Source: Farysia itapuensis (Eukaryota > Basidiomycota > Ustilaginomycetes > Ustilaginales > Ustilaginaceae). From it: DNA of 64,000 nucleotides. The stretch is taken from the NCBI GenBank assembly GCA_023212645.1, contig JALBYC010000018.1:1-64000 (forward strand). Reading direction: 5' to 3'. The notes beneath the pieces are model-generated. The model was given only the letters and a program-made list of their open reading frames with translations. It had not been told where the DNA came from and ran no database searches. The translations under genes and the position numbers were made by a program. Positions 1 through 10,255 of this stretch are shown here, piece by piece (positions within the stretch are counted from its first letter, which is position 1; each line of letters starts with the position of its first letter).

Positions 1-45
1 ACCCTAACCCTAACCCTAACCCTAACCCTAACCCTAACCCTAACC
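1..45. repeat. Telomere repeat, (CCCTAA)n
   Basis: Seven full CCCTAA units plus partial ends, with no mismatch, at the very edge of the window. On the other strand this reads TTAGGG, the repeat of most filamentous fungi and animals. The G-rich strand runs outward toward the window start, as expected for a left chromosome end. The tract is short, so the assembly probably keeps only part of the real telomere. Confidence 0.98.
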
Positions 46-798
46 GAAGCTCCTGATCCATGCACTTTCGGAGGAGACGTGACAATCCTCTGTGTTGACG
101 ATGCCTCCAGCTGGATCGGCATTGGGCTGGGGAAGGGTGGAGAGAAGGGACTCGAAGAAAGAGCTTGAGTCGGAGTCTTGATCTGAACTGTCGTCAGATC
201 CGAGGTCGGAGTCGTGGTAGGTGGGCGGAAGAAGCAGTTGAGCGTGTTCAGCATGCGAAGGGGGGAGATTGCTGGGGATCACAAAGTAGCGTCGATTCTT
301 GGGCTCGGAGAAGAATGTCTGAAGGTGACATGCCTCCCAGGAGTCGCGGCCCTCTGCAGCAAGACTGGATCTGTTTGTGCCGTGGCTGCTCCTGAGGTGT
401 CGGTCAATGACCTGTCGACTTGCGGTACAGAACGTGTTGCAAACGAGACATCGAAAGCCGTCGTAAGTTTTGAGACCAGGAACAGCAGAGAGTGGTTCGA
501 AGTCACGGATTTGATTGACCGAGGCCCAGTTGTCGTCCATCTGATCGAGCGCGGATGAGACGACCTTGAGCTCAGTGCCAGAAAGATAGTGAGGCTCTTG
601 CTTGAGATGATATGTGCGAGCGCTTCCGGGAGGGTGCAGGCAGTACCCGCAGGTCTTGCAGATCACGACATGGAAGTCGGGAAGATGTTGGAAAGCTTCT
701 AGGAGCGACATTCTTTTTTTGCTTGCCGAGACTGTAGCCGAGGTATGCAGGGTATGGGTGCGGAGTGTCAAAAAGCGACCATGCAGACCAGGGTCCAT
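40..798 (-). pseudogene. Telomere-truncated zinc-finger protein (OrsD-like N-terminal part)
   Basis: About 252 residues from the ATG at 798; a second ATG at 711 also fits. The sequence shows a Cys-x2-Cys-x2-Cys cluster followed by two His, then about 60 residues later a C2H2-like motif Cys-x2-Cys-x13-His-x4-His. This pairing resembles the OrsD/DUF3505 zinc-binding family, which in fungi often occurs as subtelomeric or repeated genes, some with helicase parts. The C-terminal half is acidic and Ser/Asp rich. The frame runs straight into the telomere: the last sense codon is GGT and the stop TAG is made by the TTAGGG repeat. It is therefore probably the 5' remnant of a longer gene cut by chromosome breakage and healed by telomere addition. 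A link to telomere-linked RecQ helicases known from smuts is inference. No helicase motif is visible. Confidence 0.6.
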
Positions 799-1264
799 CG
801 GTGAAAAAATATTAGAAAATTGCCCGAGGCGCAACTTTCGATCGTACTTTCACTTCATTCCCCCACAAAGTCGTGCACCTGTCAAACTTTGTCAGCAAAC
901 AGGAAGCTGCGGTATGCTATGCTGGACGTACAGTGGGTTTCGGGCAGCGGCCTGACTTGCATGCGGAATTTTATCCGCACACAACAGCTGGATACGCCGA
1001 CGTTGGTCAACCAATCGCATGCTACGTTCAGCCAGACAATCATCGGTCTCTCACAGTGGCAAGTCATTCAAGCAGCACAAATGTCAGCTGTTAGCAATTG
1101 GACGACAGGCAGGCTTTGATTGCTTTATGCAGACGATGTGCAGCTGGTACGATGCGATGTGCAGCTGGCTTCACTACGATGCGATTGACTTCGTGACGAT
1201 ACACTTCCCAGCACGATCGGTGTCCAACAGATGCACGCACCGGGTCATCACTTTGTCGAGCAGC

Positions 1265-1376
1265 ACTGTGGTCTTGCAGCTGCTGCGCACTGTGGTATTG
1301 CAGCTGTCACTGTGGTATTGCAGCTGTCACTGTGGTATTGCAGCTGTTGCTCACTGTGGTCTTGCAGCTGTTGCGG
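1265..1376. repeat. Tandem repeat, five units of 20 or 24 bp
   Basis: Five head-to-tail units, each beginning ACTGTGGT[A/C]TTGCAGCTG. The three inner units share TATTG, and two of them (1289-1308 and 1309-1328) are identical 20-mers. The two outer units carry TCTTG and are 24 bp, as is the fourth. Looser copies of the GCAGCTG core occur nearby (1139-1165). It is a subtelomeric minisatellite. Confidence 0.85.
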
Positions 1377-2352
1377 GTCCAGCTTTGCGTCCGCTTGCTT
1401 GCAGCACTTCTGTTCAGCTATCCGGCCGCTGACTGCTCGCAGTGCACTCAACTCCATACGGCACTTGCGACTCTTTACTTGCAACACACGATACACTGGA
1501 CAGGACTTGCCATGCTTTGCTCATAGCACAATCAGCACATCGCAAAGTTTGCTACGCTTGGCTCGTGGCGTCAAAGGCTCACAGTACCGCACGGTGTGTA
1601 GCTCAGTTGCATTCTGCATTCAAAGAAGCGCTGTTCCAGTTCAGTCAAAGATTGTTGCTTTCTTCAAGCTTGCAGACAATCAACACACAAAGGCAATGAA
1701 AGTTCGTTCAAGTGCAAGCTGCGGTGCGTGAGACGGCTGTTGCATGTAGGAAGCAGTTGCGTGTATTGGCTGAGCTGCTTGATGTACTGAGCACTTGCGT
1801 GACTGTCGTTGGCGTGCGCTCGAATGAGCTATCTGATGTCGATGAACAATTGGCTTGCACACGAACCTCTGACGGACACTGCGAGTACGATCGTATTGTT
1901 GATTGACGGCGACGGTGCGAGTACTGTTGGCCCGACAATATATGCAGCTTGCTCTGCTGACTGGACGAGACTTGTGTTGGCAATGCTGGCAGATTGAGCT
2001 TGGACCAAGCTTGCGCATCATGCATCTTGTGCCGCGGATCATTGGCGTCGCTGTCTTGGCAAAGTCTTGTGTGCGGTGAATCGCAAGTTGAGGCTACGTA
2101 GGCAGCTGCTGAGCCTGCTTCCGCGCACCTTTGCTGCTGGAATTGGCGCTGCGCAGTCTGTCTCGAGCTTTGTACGATGCGACTGTGCTGCTTCTTGCCG
2201 TGTATTGCGAGTTATGCTGCCTTTTGTCGACCGGCTCAAGTGCACTGGAGTGTGAGAAGCAAAAGTGTCGCAGCAATTGTTCACAGAAAGTCGCAGCTCA
2301 ATTCGGCCTCCACACGCCCAAAAAAATTAAAAATAAATCAAAATTAAAATAG

Positions 2353-2387
2353 TTCGTACTGTGCCTGCCAAATAGCCACAGTACGAA
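2353..2387. repeat. Perfect 11-bp inverted repeat
   Basis: TTCGTACTGTG at 2353-2363 is matched by CACAGTACGAA at 2377-2387, with a 13-nt spacer. It directly follows an AT-rich stretch. It could form a hairpin, or be the end of a decayed element; nothing else shows its role. Confidence 0.6.
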
Positions 2388-3561
2388 GGCCCAGCCGCTC
2401 TAACATGGATCTCAAATTTCATTTGGCGGGGGAAAAGTTGATAGGACGGCTTGTTTACGTACCGGCTCTTAAATGAGTGGCGACACATCGGCGCGGCACT
2501 CTCGCGCATTGCTACCACCTATCTCGCAAGTCGTGTCGTCAGCAAACCAGGAATGCAACGATTGTGAAGATTTCTGTGCTGCGTGCATAGCTTGTCTCTG
2601 CTTGACGCAGCTTCGACTGTCGGGTCTCAAGCTCGCTTTCGGATGCGATTCGTATAATCCTGCTGTCGTTCGTGGCTCACCGGCACTCGCTCAGAGCTAT
2701 CGTCGTAGAACCGCAACCTTTAGCTGTGGTATGAAGCAGCTTCAGATTGTTGCATGCCACGACGGCCCAGCTCTTCCCGACTTATGCGTGCGAGCGGGTT
2801 TGTTCTCTGTGTTGCTTGCCTCAGGTACAGCCATGTGCCTGCCGTTGTAAGCAGGTGTGCAACACTCCCTTCTCTTGACACCAATGACCCAAGGTACGCA
2901 GAGTAACTTCGCTCGCGTCTTGGCAACGCGATTGCCAGACGGTCCTTTGCCGCCAATCCTCAACCACCGTGATCCGGCTACGAGCCTTTCGTGCATCCTG
3001 CTGTGCGTTTCAGCTGTGCTTTGGTGCATGAAGCTCACCCATCCTATCTTTGCGTCCTCTCTGCGGCGTGTGGCATCACTTAGACGATGCACCGAACATG
3101 TCGCAGGTGGCACATCAATCACGAACCTTGCTCGATCCTGCTTGTGTCTCAGCTTTTGCGCTCAAGCTCAAGAAGCTTCCATCATGGAACCATTCGTCCT
3201 TCATATCTTTCGCACGATCGATGCCGAGCTGGAACACACCACAACAGGTAAACGACAAGACGGAGACTAGCCAAGCGATACTCGGGACAATCATGCCGCA
3301 CAAAAAGGGCTCGCCGCACACGCTCGATTACCGCCTCAAGCGTAATTCTGTCGTGCACAAGTGCTCGCGGTTAGCCTGCGTCTGCTTGCTCATTGCGCCT
3401 CATCGCGGGGTGTTGTTGTCGAAGTCGCACGTGTCAAGGCTGTGCTAGGGCCTGCTTTGACAGGAGTGGAAGCAACATACACCACGTGTTTGCAAGGCGA
3501 CGATCTAGCTAGCAGTCTTCTTGATCCGAAACTCGCCAGCGCAGACGCGACAGATGTTGTC

Positions 3562-3621
3562 GAGACAGAGCGTGACATTGCAAAATAAGTAGAGACAGAA
3601 CGTGACGTTGCAATATAAGTA
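3562..3621. repeat. Tandem duplication of a 30-bp unit
   Basis: Two adjacent 30-bp units (3562-3591 and 3592-3621), each starting GAGACAGA and ending ATAAGTA, with three differences between them. They lie about 45 bp beyond the 3' end of the MET30 coding region, so they may fall in its 3' UTR or mark the inner border of the subtelomere. Confidence 0.75.
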
Positions 3622-3665
3622 GAGCTCTTCGTAACAGCGTGAGGCAATTAGGTATATGTGCTACA

Positions 3666-6600
3666 TCAGGTTGTACAGCTTGCTCCGACAGCGGGCGTTT
3701 GAGCTTCGACAAGGTTGGCAACAGCAGTAGATGGTGTTGTACTGAGCGCGCGGCTGGCAACGGTACTGACTTGAGTGCTTGCAAAACTCCATACCTTGAT
3801 GTCACCGTCGTCCGAGCCACTGACAATCTTGTCGTCTGACAGACTGACACAAGTCACGGCGCCCTTGTGACCGACCAGGGTGTTCTGACAGAAACCAGTT
3901 TCTCGATCCCAGATCTTGATGGTGCGATCATGCGAGGCGGAAGCGATTCGCAGCTTGTCAACGTCAAGTGCCCATACGCCTTCGACATGCCCAAAGAGCG
4001 TACGAATGCATCTGCCGGTGCGGACGTCCCAGACCTTGAGTGTGTTGTCCAGCGAGCCAGAGATCAAGATGGGGCGCGGTTTGAGCGGCGACGCGCGTCG
4101 TTCCTTACTGCTGCTTCGCGCCTCGTTTGCCGGATTGCGTTGGTCGTGGCGAGGGACGGTGACATATTCAATGGTGTCCAAATCACCCATTTCTGCATCC
4201 AAGGGAAGAGGATCTACAAGGCCAGCTTCACATAGGCGACTCTGTACTTTGAGCAGCAAAGGGTCGATCTTGCGGCGTCGCGCTCGCAATGCAGAAGACG
4301 TCGACTGATCGACAGCTGCTGGATGCTCGTGATGAGCAGAGCGAGTGTCACTGGAGCCATGCTGGACTAAGTGGTCAGGCATGGTGGCCGCAGGGTTCAA
4401 TGGCTGCGCGGCGGCTGCTGGAGGAGAGATGCGGTCTTGGCTGGTCTCTCTGCCAGCGCCGACGCTGTTTTCTCGCATAGATGTTTGTCGATGAAGAGGG
4501 GAAAGAGTCGTGTCATTGAGAAAGTAGGAAGCTTGGTCTTCAGCCGACATCATGTCTTGATCGTTGTCCGTTGGCTGAACGGGTGCTGAAGCTGCACCGC
4601 TCTGCTGCTGCATAAGACCCCTCGGCCCAACGAAACGCTGTCCTTGACTCCCTTCCGCCCCAGGACCGCCAGCTGCACCACCAATCAGCTTGCGTAAGGC
4701 TTCATCGTCCATCATCACCAGTTTGAGACTTTGTACTTGGCCGACATGGCCTTCAAAGGTGAGAAGACATTGGCGCAAACCGAGATCCCAAAGTCGAATT
4801 GAGCCATCATCAGACGCGGAGAAGAGGAACGTGCCAGCAGCGGTATTGTCAATACAGGGCGCTGATTGCCCTGCTCTCAGGGCTTCCCGCAAGCTTTTCT
4901 GCCGTTCTTTTGCAGCGGGACCGGTCCACAACGTAACTGCGTTGACCCAATCACGATGACCGCGTAGCGTGTAGCACTCGCCGGTGCGAAAGTTCCAAAT
5001 CTTGATGTTGCTGTCAGCACTACCGCTGGCAAGTGTATCCTCGTTGAAGTGTAAACAGACGATGCCCTCTGTATGACCTTCGAGTGTTCGCATGAGGTCG
5101 CCTGTGCGCCAGTTCCAAATCTTGAGCGTGCGGTCCATCGAGCCCGTGATGAGTTTCGCTTCGTCAAACTGAAGACAACGCACTCCTCGCGTGTGGCCCT
5201 CCAAGACACGCAGCTGCTCGCCGGTTTCCAAGTTCCAGATACGGGCTGTACGATCGTAGCTGCCAGTGATGATGACTGGAAATGCCGGATGCGCCAGATT
5301 TTCGTTGAATTGCAAGCACATGATACCGTCTGTGTGGCCAGTCAGAGTCTTTGCTTGAAAGCGCCCTCGGCGCCAATTCCGCTCGATAGCGAGGCGCTCG
5401 CAATAGACAGTTTTCCAGGGACGGGTCTTGGGCGTACTGGTATGCGAAGATGCAGATGCTTGTCCGTTGGGGCCGCTGCGATGCTTTTTCAGTGGAGGAG
5501 CGTCTCGGTCGGTCCGCTCGATTGGCAACACATCGCGATGTCCTGAAATGGATCGGGAATGCGAGCGATTGGAGGCCGTGGGGCTCGAGGCTCTCGAACG
5601 AGACTGCTTTTCCAAAGCTGCGGCATTGGCTGCGGCGGTGATCGTACGTTTCAGAGAACCGGTGCCGTTGGTACAACCAGAGCCGTCGGAGCTCAGATCG
5701 CGGGATTCAGGTGTACCAATCTGAGCTGCTGGACCAGGTAGTCTGCGACGGCGCTCGCTCAAAAGAGGCAGGCCCCATCCGCACTTTTCGCACTTGCGTT
5801 CAATGTGCTGCTCGCACATATTACGCCACAGAAGGTCGTCATCAGCAAGCTGCTTCCAGGAGCGACTGACTTGGGCCGTGCGTCCAAGACTGATGGCGTC
5901 TAGATGGCCCAGCACCTTGAGAGACACCTCTCGCGGAAAGAGCGAGAAAGGATCGATGCGAATAGCCAGAGACAGCTCTGAAGAGAGGAGCGAAAGCTGA
6001 CTGAAGCAACACATTGTAAGCATGCCTTGCAGGATCAGCGCTCTGCGATGATGTGTTGACGACGAGAAGAGAGACCACACAGTGTTGACGGCGGTCTGGT
6101 CGGCAAGAGGCAAGCTCTCGATAGACTGATATAGCAACAAAACAAACAGTGTCAGTAATGTTCTTGCTGCAAGACATGTTCCACTGCTTCTATAGCACCG
6201 GATCTATTAGGAAGACCAAAGCTTCAAACTTGAGTGGTGGTTGGTATAGCAAGATCGTCAGTATGCGACAAGAGAGAAAGGAGATGCCCGAGAGCATTGC
6301 CTTTTCAATGATCGCATGGCATCACGATGCACTCTTGTTGAAGCAGAGCGCATTCGGCGTACCAGATCTGCAGAGGGAAGGGAGAAACGAACGGAAGGAT
6401 TACTCACCTTTTGCAATCGGGCAGTAGTGCCTTCGTCTGCCATTCTTTGATGACGAACACAGAGCTTGCGGGTTGCTGGAGGCATGAGAGGGGTTGTTCC
6501 GAGTCCAATATCTTCAGTGCTGGCGACAGTGTTGTCGTTGATGTCAATATCTTCGTCGGATCCACGAAGACCTCCGCGGTGAGAGCCCGGAGGATTGGAA

Positions 6601-7130
6601 GTGTCCTTCACCATGACCGGAGACAGCGCAAGCGGGCTAGGTGGTCGTGCAAGTGCTCGACCGCGAGACCGAGAGTTTCGATGATCGAGGGAGATGACAG
6701 CCGGAGATGCGCGTTCGCCAAACGGAACGTCTTGACTACTGACAGAGATGTCGTTGCGCTGGGACATGGGATCTTTGCTGACAGCAAAGGGTCTGTCATG
6801 TGCTTTGGGCACGACCGACCATCCGTCTCCCGAAGTGATGGAAGAGATGCCGGCAACATCGACCGGTGAGGGTGACCGAGCTGCGCGAGAGCAATGACTG
6901 AGTTCCGCGCTCATGTCCACATCAAGCATTGGATTGGTACGGTCCTTTGCTGGCGGTGTGTTGACAGTCAGAGTTGCCATGGCCAAGGTGGTGGGATAGT
7001 CGGCTGCGAGCAAAGAGGATCCCAATGGCGCTTGTGGGTGTGGTTTTGAGCTGGGGCAGTCTGCAGTAACCTTGTCGAGGGTGTCTCGACTGGAGCTGGC
7101 AGCGTGCCGATCCAAGGGTCTTTGAGTCAT
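3666..7130 (-). CDS. MET30: F-box/WD40 protein, Met30/SconB type SCF ubiquitin-ligase receptor
   Basis: Two exons, 7130-6408 and 6125-3666, with a 282-bp intron (GTGAGT at 6407, CAG at 6126). The join gives ...ARLQK-SIESLPLADQ, matching the Met30/SconB N-terminal region. Next come an F-box (FPREVSLKVLGHL...), the family signature CEKCGWGLPLL, a low-complexity stretch, then seven WD40 repeats. Met30 recruits substrates such as Met4-type activators to SCF for ubiquitination and controls sulfur assimilation. About 170 residues of Ser/Gln-rich sequence are inserted between WD repeats 5 and 6, which is unusual but in frame. The N-terminal 240 residues are poorly conserved and disordered. The start at 7130 is the first ATG after upstream non-ATG frame. 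Cdc4 is the main alternative, but the CEKCGWG motif favours Met30. Confidence 0.9.
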
Positions 7131-7364
7131 TGTGATGTTGCGAAAGCGGGGTGCTGAGTTGTGGAGCTGAGCATGACAGCGCAACACGAGATGATGAGAG
7201 ACAAGCAGCGTCTGATGTGACTTTGAGCAGATGGTGCAATAACGATTTCCATTTAGCCGCTGTCCCGAAATCACGAAATCTTTTGAATTTTTGGGACTGA
7301 GCGTGCCAAGCTTTAAATTTCAGTAGTGTGATGTAAATACAATCTTTATGTCCGACAATGTGAC

Positions 7365-8960
7365 CTACACCTGTTGGCATAGTGGTCTTCCGGCCTGCAC
7401 CTGGTGGTGGCATAGCCCTACTTGCAGAGGCATGCTAATGATAGATGCAGCTAGGATGCCCAGACTATCGCCAAAGCCAACGCAACCAATGCGGAACTCG
7501 TGCTCCTGGGCCTTTTTTGCCATTTCGTGCTGCTTCGACATGGTGGTGCCGTCCGAGTCGCTAAGAGCTACAGCAAAGTGCGTCTCGTCGTTTGTCCCAA
7601 TGCTGTAAAAAACAGAGACATAAGCTGCACCACCTGCTAGTCCCTCGATGCAGATGAGCACAATCACCAAAGGACTGGCAATGCTGACTCGGAACCAGCT
7701 GTACAAACTTTCGGTCACCAGCAGTCCCAGTAGTGTCGTCTGTAGAGCTGCCGGCAGCCAAAGAAACTCTTTCGGAATCGCTGGCAGCTGGAAGACAGAG
7801 ATAGATGATCGTGACAGAAAGACGAATGTTTGGTACACCAGCTGATACAAGGGGTAGTAATCTCCCAGCTTCTTGATCATGAGCGCTAGCAGTGGATGCG
7901 AAATCGACGTTGGCAATGGGTAGATCAGGGTTGGCGCAACTCCCTGATTGATAGTGTATTCGGCAAAGTAGACAGTCACGAGTGGCAGTATATAGAGGAG
8001 TAGCATTGGCCGAAGTAACGTCATCTTCTCTTGGAACGATAGACGCACTGCAGACTCGTCAATCGCCTCGCCACTGGCGTCCGGTTCTTCTGACTGCTCC
8101 TCGGTATCATCGGCATCGTCGGTCACGGGCAATGCCTCGTATTGTCCTCGCGCGTCGGCAGCATTACTCAGTAGGACCGAGACGTTTGGCAGAATGAAGA
8201 GGTAGGACATAAGCATGAAACCGGGAAGTATGCTCAAGATAGCCATGCCTTTCTGCACTCCCAGTGGTCGGACGATCCACCAAGCACCTGCACCAACGAG
8301 GCCAGCAGCACCTGTCCCGCTTGCAAACCAGCCCACGCCGTCCCCGGCATAGTTCGTCGCACCTTGTTTGGTACCTTTGGGCGCATATCGTGTGCTGAGC
8401 TGCAAAAAGGTCAGCTCGCCTAGGCCAGAGCTAAAACTGGCCAACGAGATGCCTAGTAGTCGTATCGTGAGCGAAGGGAAAAAGGAGACTAGCAGCATGC
8501 CAACAAAGCTGAGCAAAGCACAACTCCATACTCGCCTCGTATAGCGCACTCTGCCGCGCAGTACATAGGGCCACACCGCTTTTGCAATCAAAGCAGGAAA
8601 GATGTTGGCAAAGCTGACCAGTCCGGTAGGCACGCCTTTTGGGAGCAACTCTAACGCTGCAGTGAGGATGACGACGTAAAGCGAGTTGTTGAGTAGGCCG
8701 AACAGGAAGAAAGCTGAGTTGAGCCGATATGATCTCTGCTTCTTTGGTCCAGCAAAAGCGTTTGGCAATGCAGAAGCATGCGCTCGACTGGACTGCACCG
8801 TAGCAGATCTTGCCATGCCGACAAGTGCAGGCGGACTCGTTTGCCTTGGATCAATGGAAAAAGTTGGCGAGGCGGGTGAGGCTGGCAAAGGCAGTCTATG
8901 AGGCGGAGCAGCGGCTCGTATAGAGCGTAAGGGAAGTGTTTCCTGGGCTGCGACGACCAT
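7365..8960 (-). CDS. BTN1: Battenin / CLN3 homologue, vacuolar membrane transporter
   Basis: A 531-residue multi-pass membrane protein. The N-terminal 60 residues are basic and Ser/Pro rich. The first helix carries the family motif FFLFGLLNNSLYVVILTAALEL, followed by GLVSFANIFPALIAK, the GLGELTFLQL segment, and GWFASGTGAAGLVGAG. An acidic cytosolic loop near residues 280-310 separates the two helix bundles, and the C-terminal end carries the typical EFRIGCVGFGDSLGILAASI. Battenins sit in the vacuole or lysosome membrane and affect pH and basic amino acid or glycerophosphodiester handling. The start is the ATG at 8960. The gene lies in tandem 160 bp downstream of VPS2, and a CA microsatellite falls in that spacer. 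The last ten residues are not conserved, so a small 3' intron is possible. Confidence 0.93.
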   Translation of the reverse strand: MVVAAQETLPLRSIRAAAPPHRLPLPASPASPTFSIDPRQTSPPALVGMARSATVQSSRAHASALPNAFAGPKKQRSYRLNSAFFLFGLLNNSLYVVILTAALELLPKGVPTGLVSFANIFPALIAKAVWPYVLRGRVRYTRRVWSCALLSFVGMLLVSFFPSLTIRLLGISLASFSSGLGELTFLQLSTRYAPKGTKQGATNYAGDGVGWFASGTGAAGLVGAGAWWIVRPLGVQKGMAILSILPGFMLMSYLFILPNVSVLLSNAADARGQYEALPVTDDADDTEEQSEEPDASGEAIDESAVRLSFQEKMTLLRPMLLLYILPLVTVYFAEYTINQGVAPTLIYPLPTSISHPLLALMIKKLGDYYPLYQLVYQTFVFLSRSSISVFQLPAIPKEFLWLPAALQTTLLGLLVTESLYSWFRVSIASPLVIVLICIEGLAGGAAYVSVFYSIGTNDETHFAVALSDSDGTTMSKQHEMAKKAQEHEFRIGCVGFGDSLGILAASIISMPLQVGLCHHQVQAGRPLCQQV

Positions 8961-9053
8961 ACATGGAGACGGATTGCGCGCAGCGTTGCTATGGAGTGTT
9001 GCCAAGCAGTGATTCCATCAGGGTCCTCTCTAAAATTGCGCGTTCGGCATCCA

Positions 9054-9072
9054 CACACACACACACACACAC
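9054..9072. repeat. (CA)n microsatellite, about nine units
   Basis: An uninterrupted CA run lying between the VPS2 stop and the BTN1 start. On the BTN1 sense strand it is a GT run some 95 nt before the ATG, so it could be in the leader. Confidence 0.9.
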
Positions 9073-9120
9073 CGCAAATCTAAACAATAGCCAAACAGGT
9101 ATCATTTCAGGCAGCAAGTA

Positions 9121-10012
9121 TCAGTCTCTTCGCAAATTGTCCAGCCGCGCCTGCAAAGCGTCCTCGTCCCGGCCACCTGTGCCCCCAAGACCGCCGGCCC
9201 CTTCGCCAATAGCGACTCGTTGTTGAGGTGCTGCTTGGGGCGCTGATAACGCAGCTGTTGGGGCTTCGCCAAGCTGTTTTATAGCAATCGTCAGCGCAGA
9301 AACAGACCGGAAGACGATCGCCGCGGACACTTACCTGCTGACCAACAGTTACGCCGATCTCGTCCAAGACTTCCTTGAGGATATTGTCGGATTCCTCCTC
9401 TTCGCCAACGCCTTCTTCTTCGTCGTCCATTGCTTCGTCCACAGCTTCGCCCATCATCTCGTCCTTCATATCCATGGTCGCACTCTCGCGCTCAAATTCA
9501 CGCATGATGCGCTGAATCTGCGGCAGATTCATGCTTCTGTTCATCGTTCCCATGGCCTGCAAGAGTGTATGTCAGTACTTGTTCCGCTGCTCATTGACAG
9601 AGGCACACATACCCTGGTTGCACCTTTCATTGCTTCAGCCATTTGCTGATTGCTTCTCAGGGTCTGGATGCGAAGGGACACAGCTTGTAATTGTGTCTTC
9701 ATCTGATAGAACTTGTGGATGTGCCTCCGTGTTCGAACCAAGTCCTTAGCCATGACTTTGCACGCCGGCTATACAGTGAAAAGGAGCATCAGCAGACGAA
9801 ATCAGCTACACACGGGCACAACCTGTCCGACGTACCATCTGTCCAGCTCTCGCGCTTTTCTTAATGTCCATAGTGAGCTTCTTCTCTTGTTGCTCAAGCT
9901 TCGTCCTTTCGCGATCCAATTCTCGCTGTGCCTTTTGAAGAGTGCGCTGATGCTGACGCAGCCGCTCAGCGGGTGACTTGGCGCGACCAAAGAGGGAGTC
10001 GATGATGTTCAT
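9121..10012 (-). CDS. VPS2: ESCRT-III subunit Vps2 / CHMP2 (Did4)
   Basis: Four exons on the minus strand: 10012-9836, 9768-9613, 9556-9335 and 9273-9121. Introns of 67, 56 and 61 bp all have GT/AG ends and keep the frame. The spliced protein (about 235 residues) begins MNIIDSLFGRAKSPAERLRQ and continues ARAGQM-PACKVMAKDLVRTRRH, a textbook Snf7-family N-terminus with basic helix 1. It has an acidic middle (DEAMDDEEEGVGEEEE) and ends with a clear MIM1 motif, DALQARLDNLRRD, for Vps4 MIT-domain binding. Vps2 caps ESCRT-III filaments on endosomes and recruits Vps4 for membrane scission. It is divergent from the MAPKK gene at 10256, with 243 bp between starts. Confidence 0.95.
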
Positions 10013-10255
10013 GATGCGTCCAAATGGTAGCAAGTGGATGGGATGTGAGTGGTCGCTATCTTGGCCAGCTCCACATTCCGTGTTTGGCATGCGCCGCTGC
10101 TACACACTCGCTCGCTTCTGCTTTCGCGCCAATTCGCGCTTTCGCGGGAAACTCATAATCTGACATGAGCCAAAGTAACAGAAGTTTGAATTTGCCAACA
10201 CGACCCCACCTCGCTCCTTGTGGTCTACCGTCATTGGCATGAGACGTCGAACAGC

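Larger units (their letters stand above)
799..3665. other. Subtelomeric sequence without a credible gene
   Basis: About 2.9 kb between the truncated zinc-finger gene and MET30. Open frames are short, overlap on both strands and show no recognisable domain. The sequence is rich in imperfect short words such as TTGCAGCTG and GCTTGC, giving a self-similar, degenerate look. It contains a 20/24-bp tandem repeat (1265-1376), an AT-rich patch near 2320-2350, an inverted repeat (2353-2387) and a 30-bp tandem duplication (3562-3621). This is typical of subtelomeric filler. No transposase or reverse transcriptase motif was seen. Confidence 0.7.

Noticed and set aside
2473..3448. Overlapping subtelomeric frames of 125-137 codons
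   Set aside because: Several frames on both strands compete over the same bases and none has a recognisable motif.
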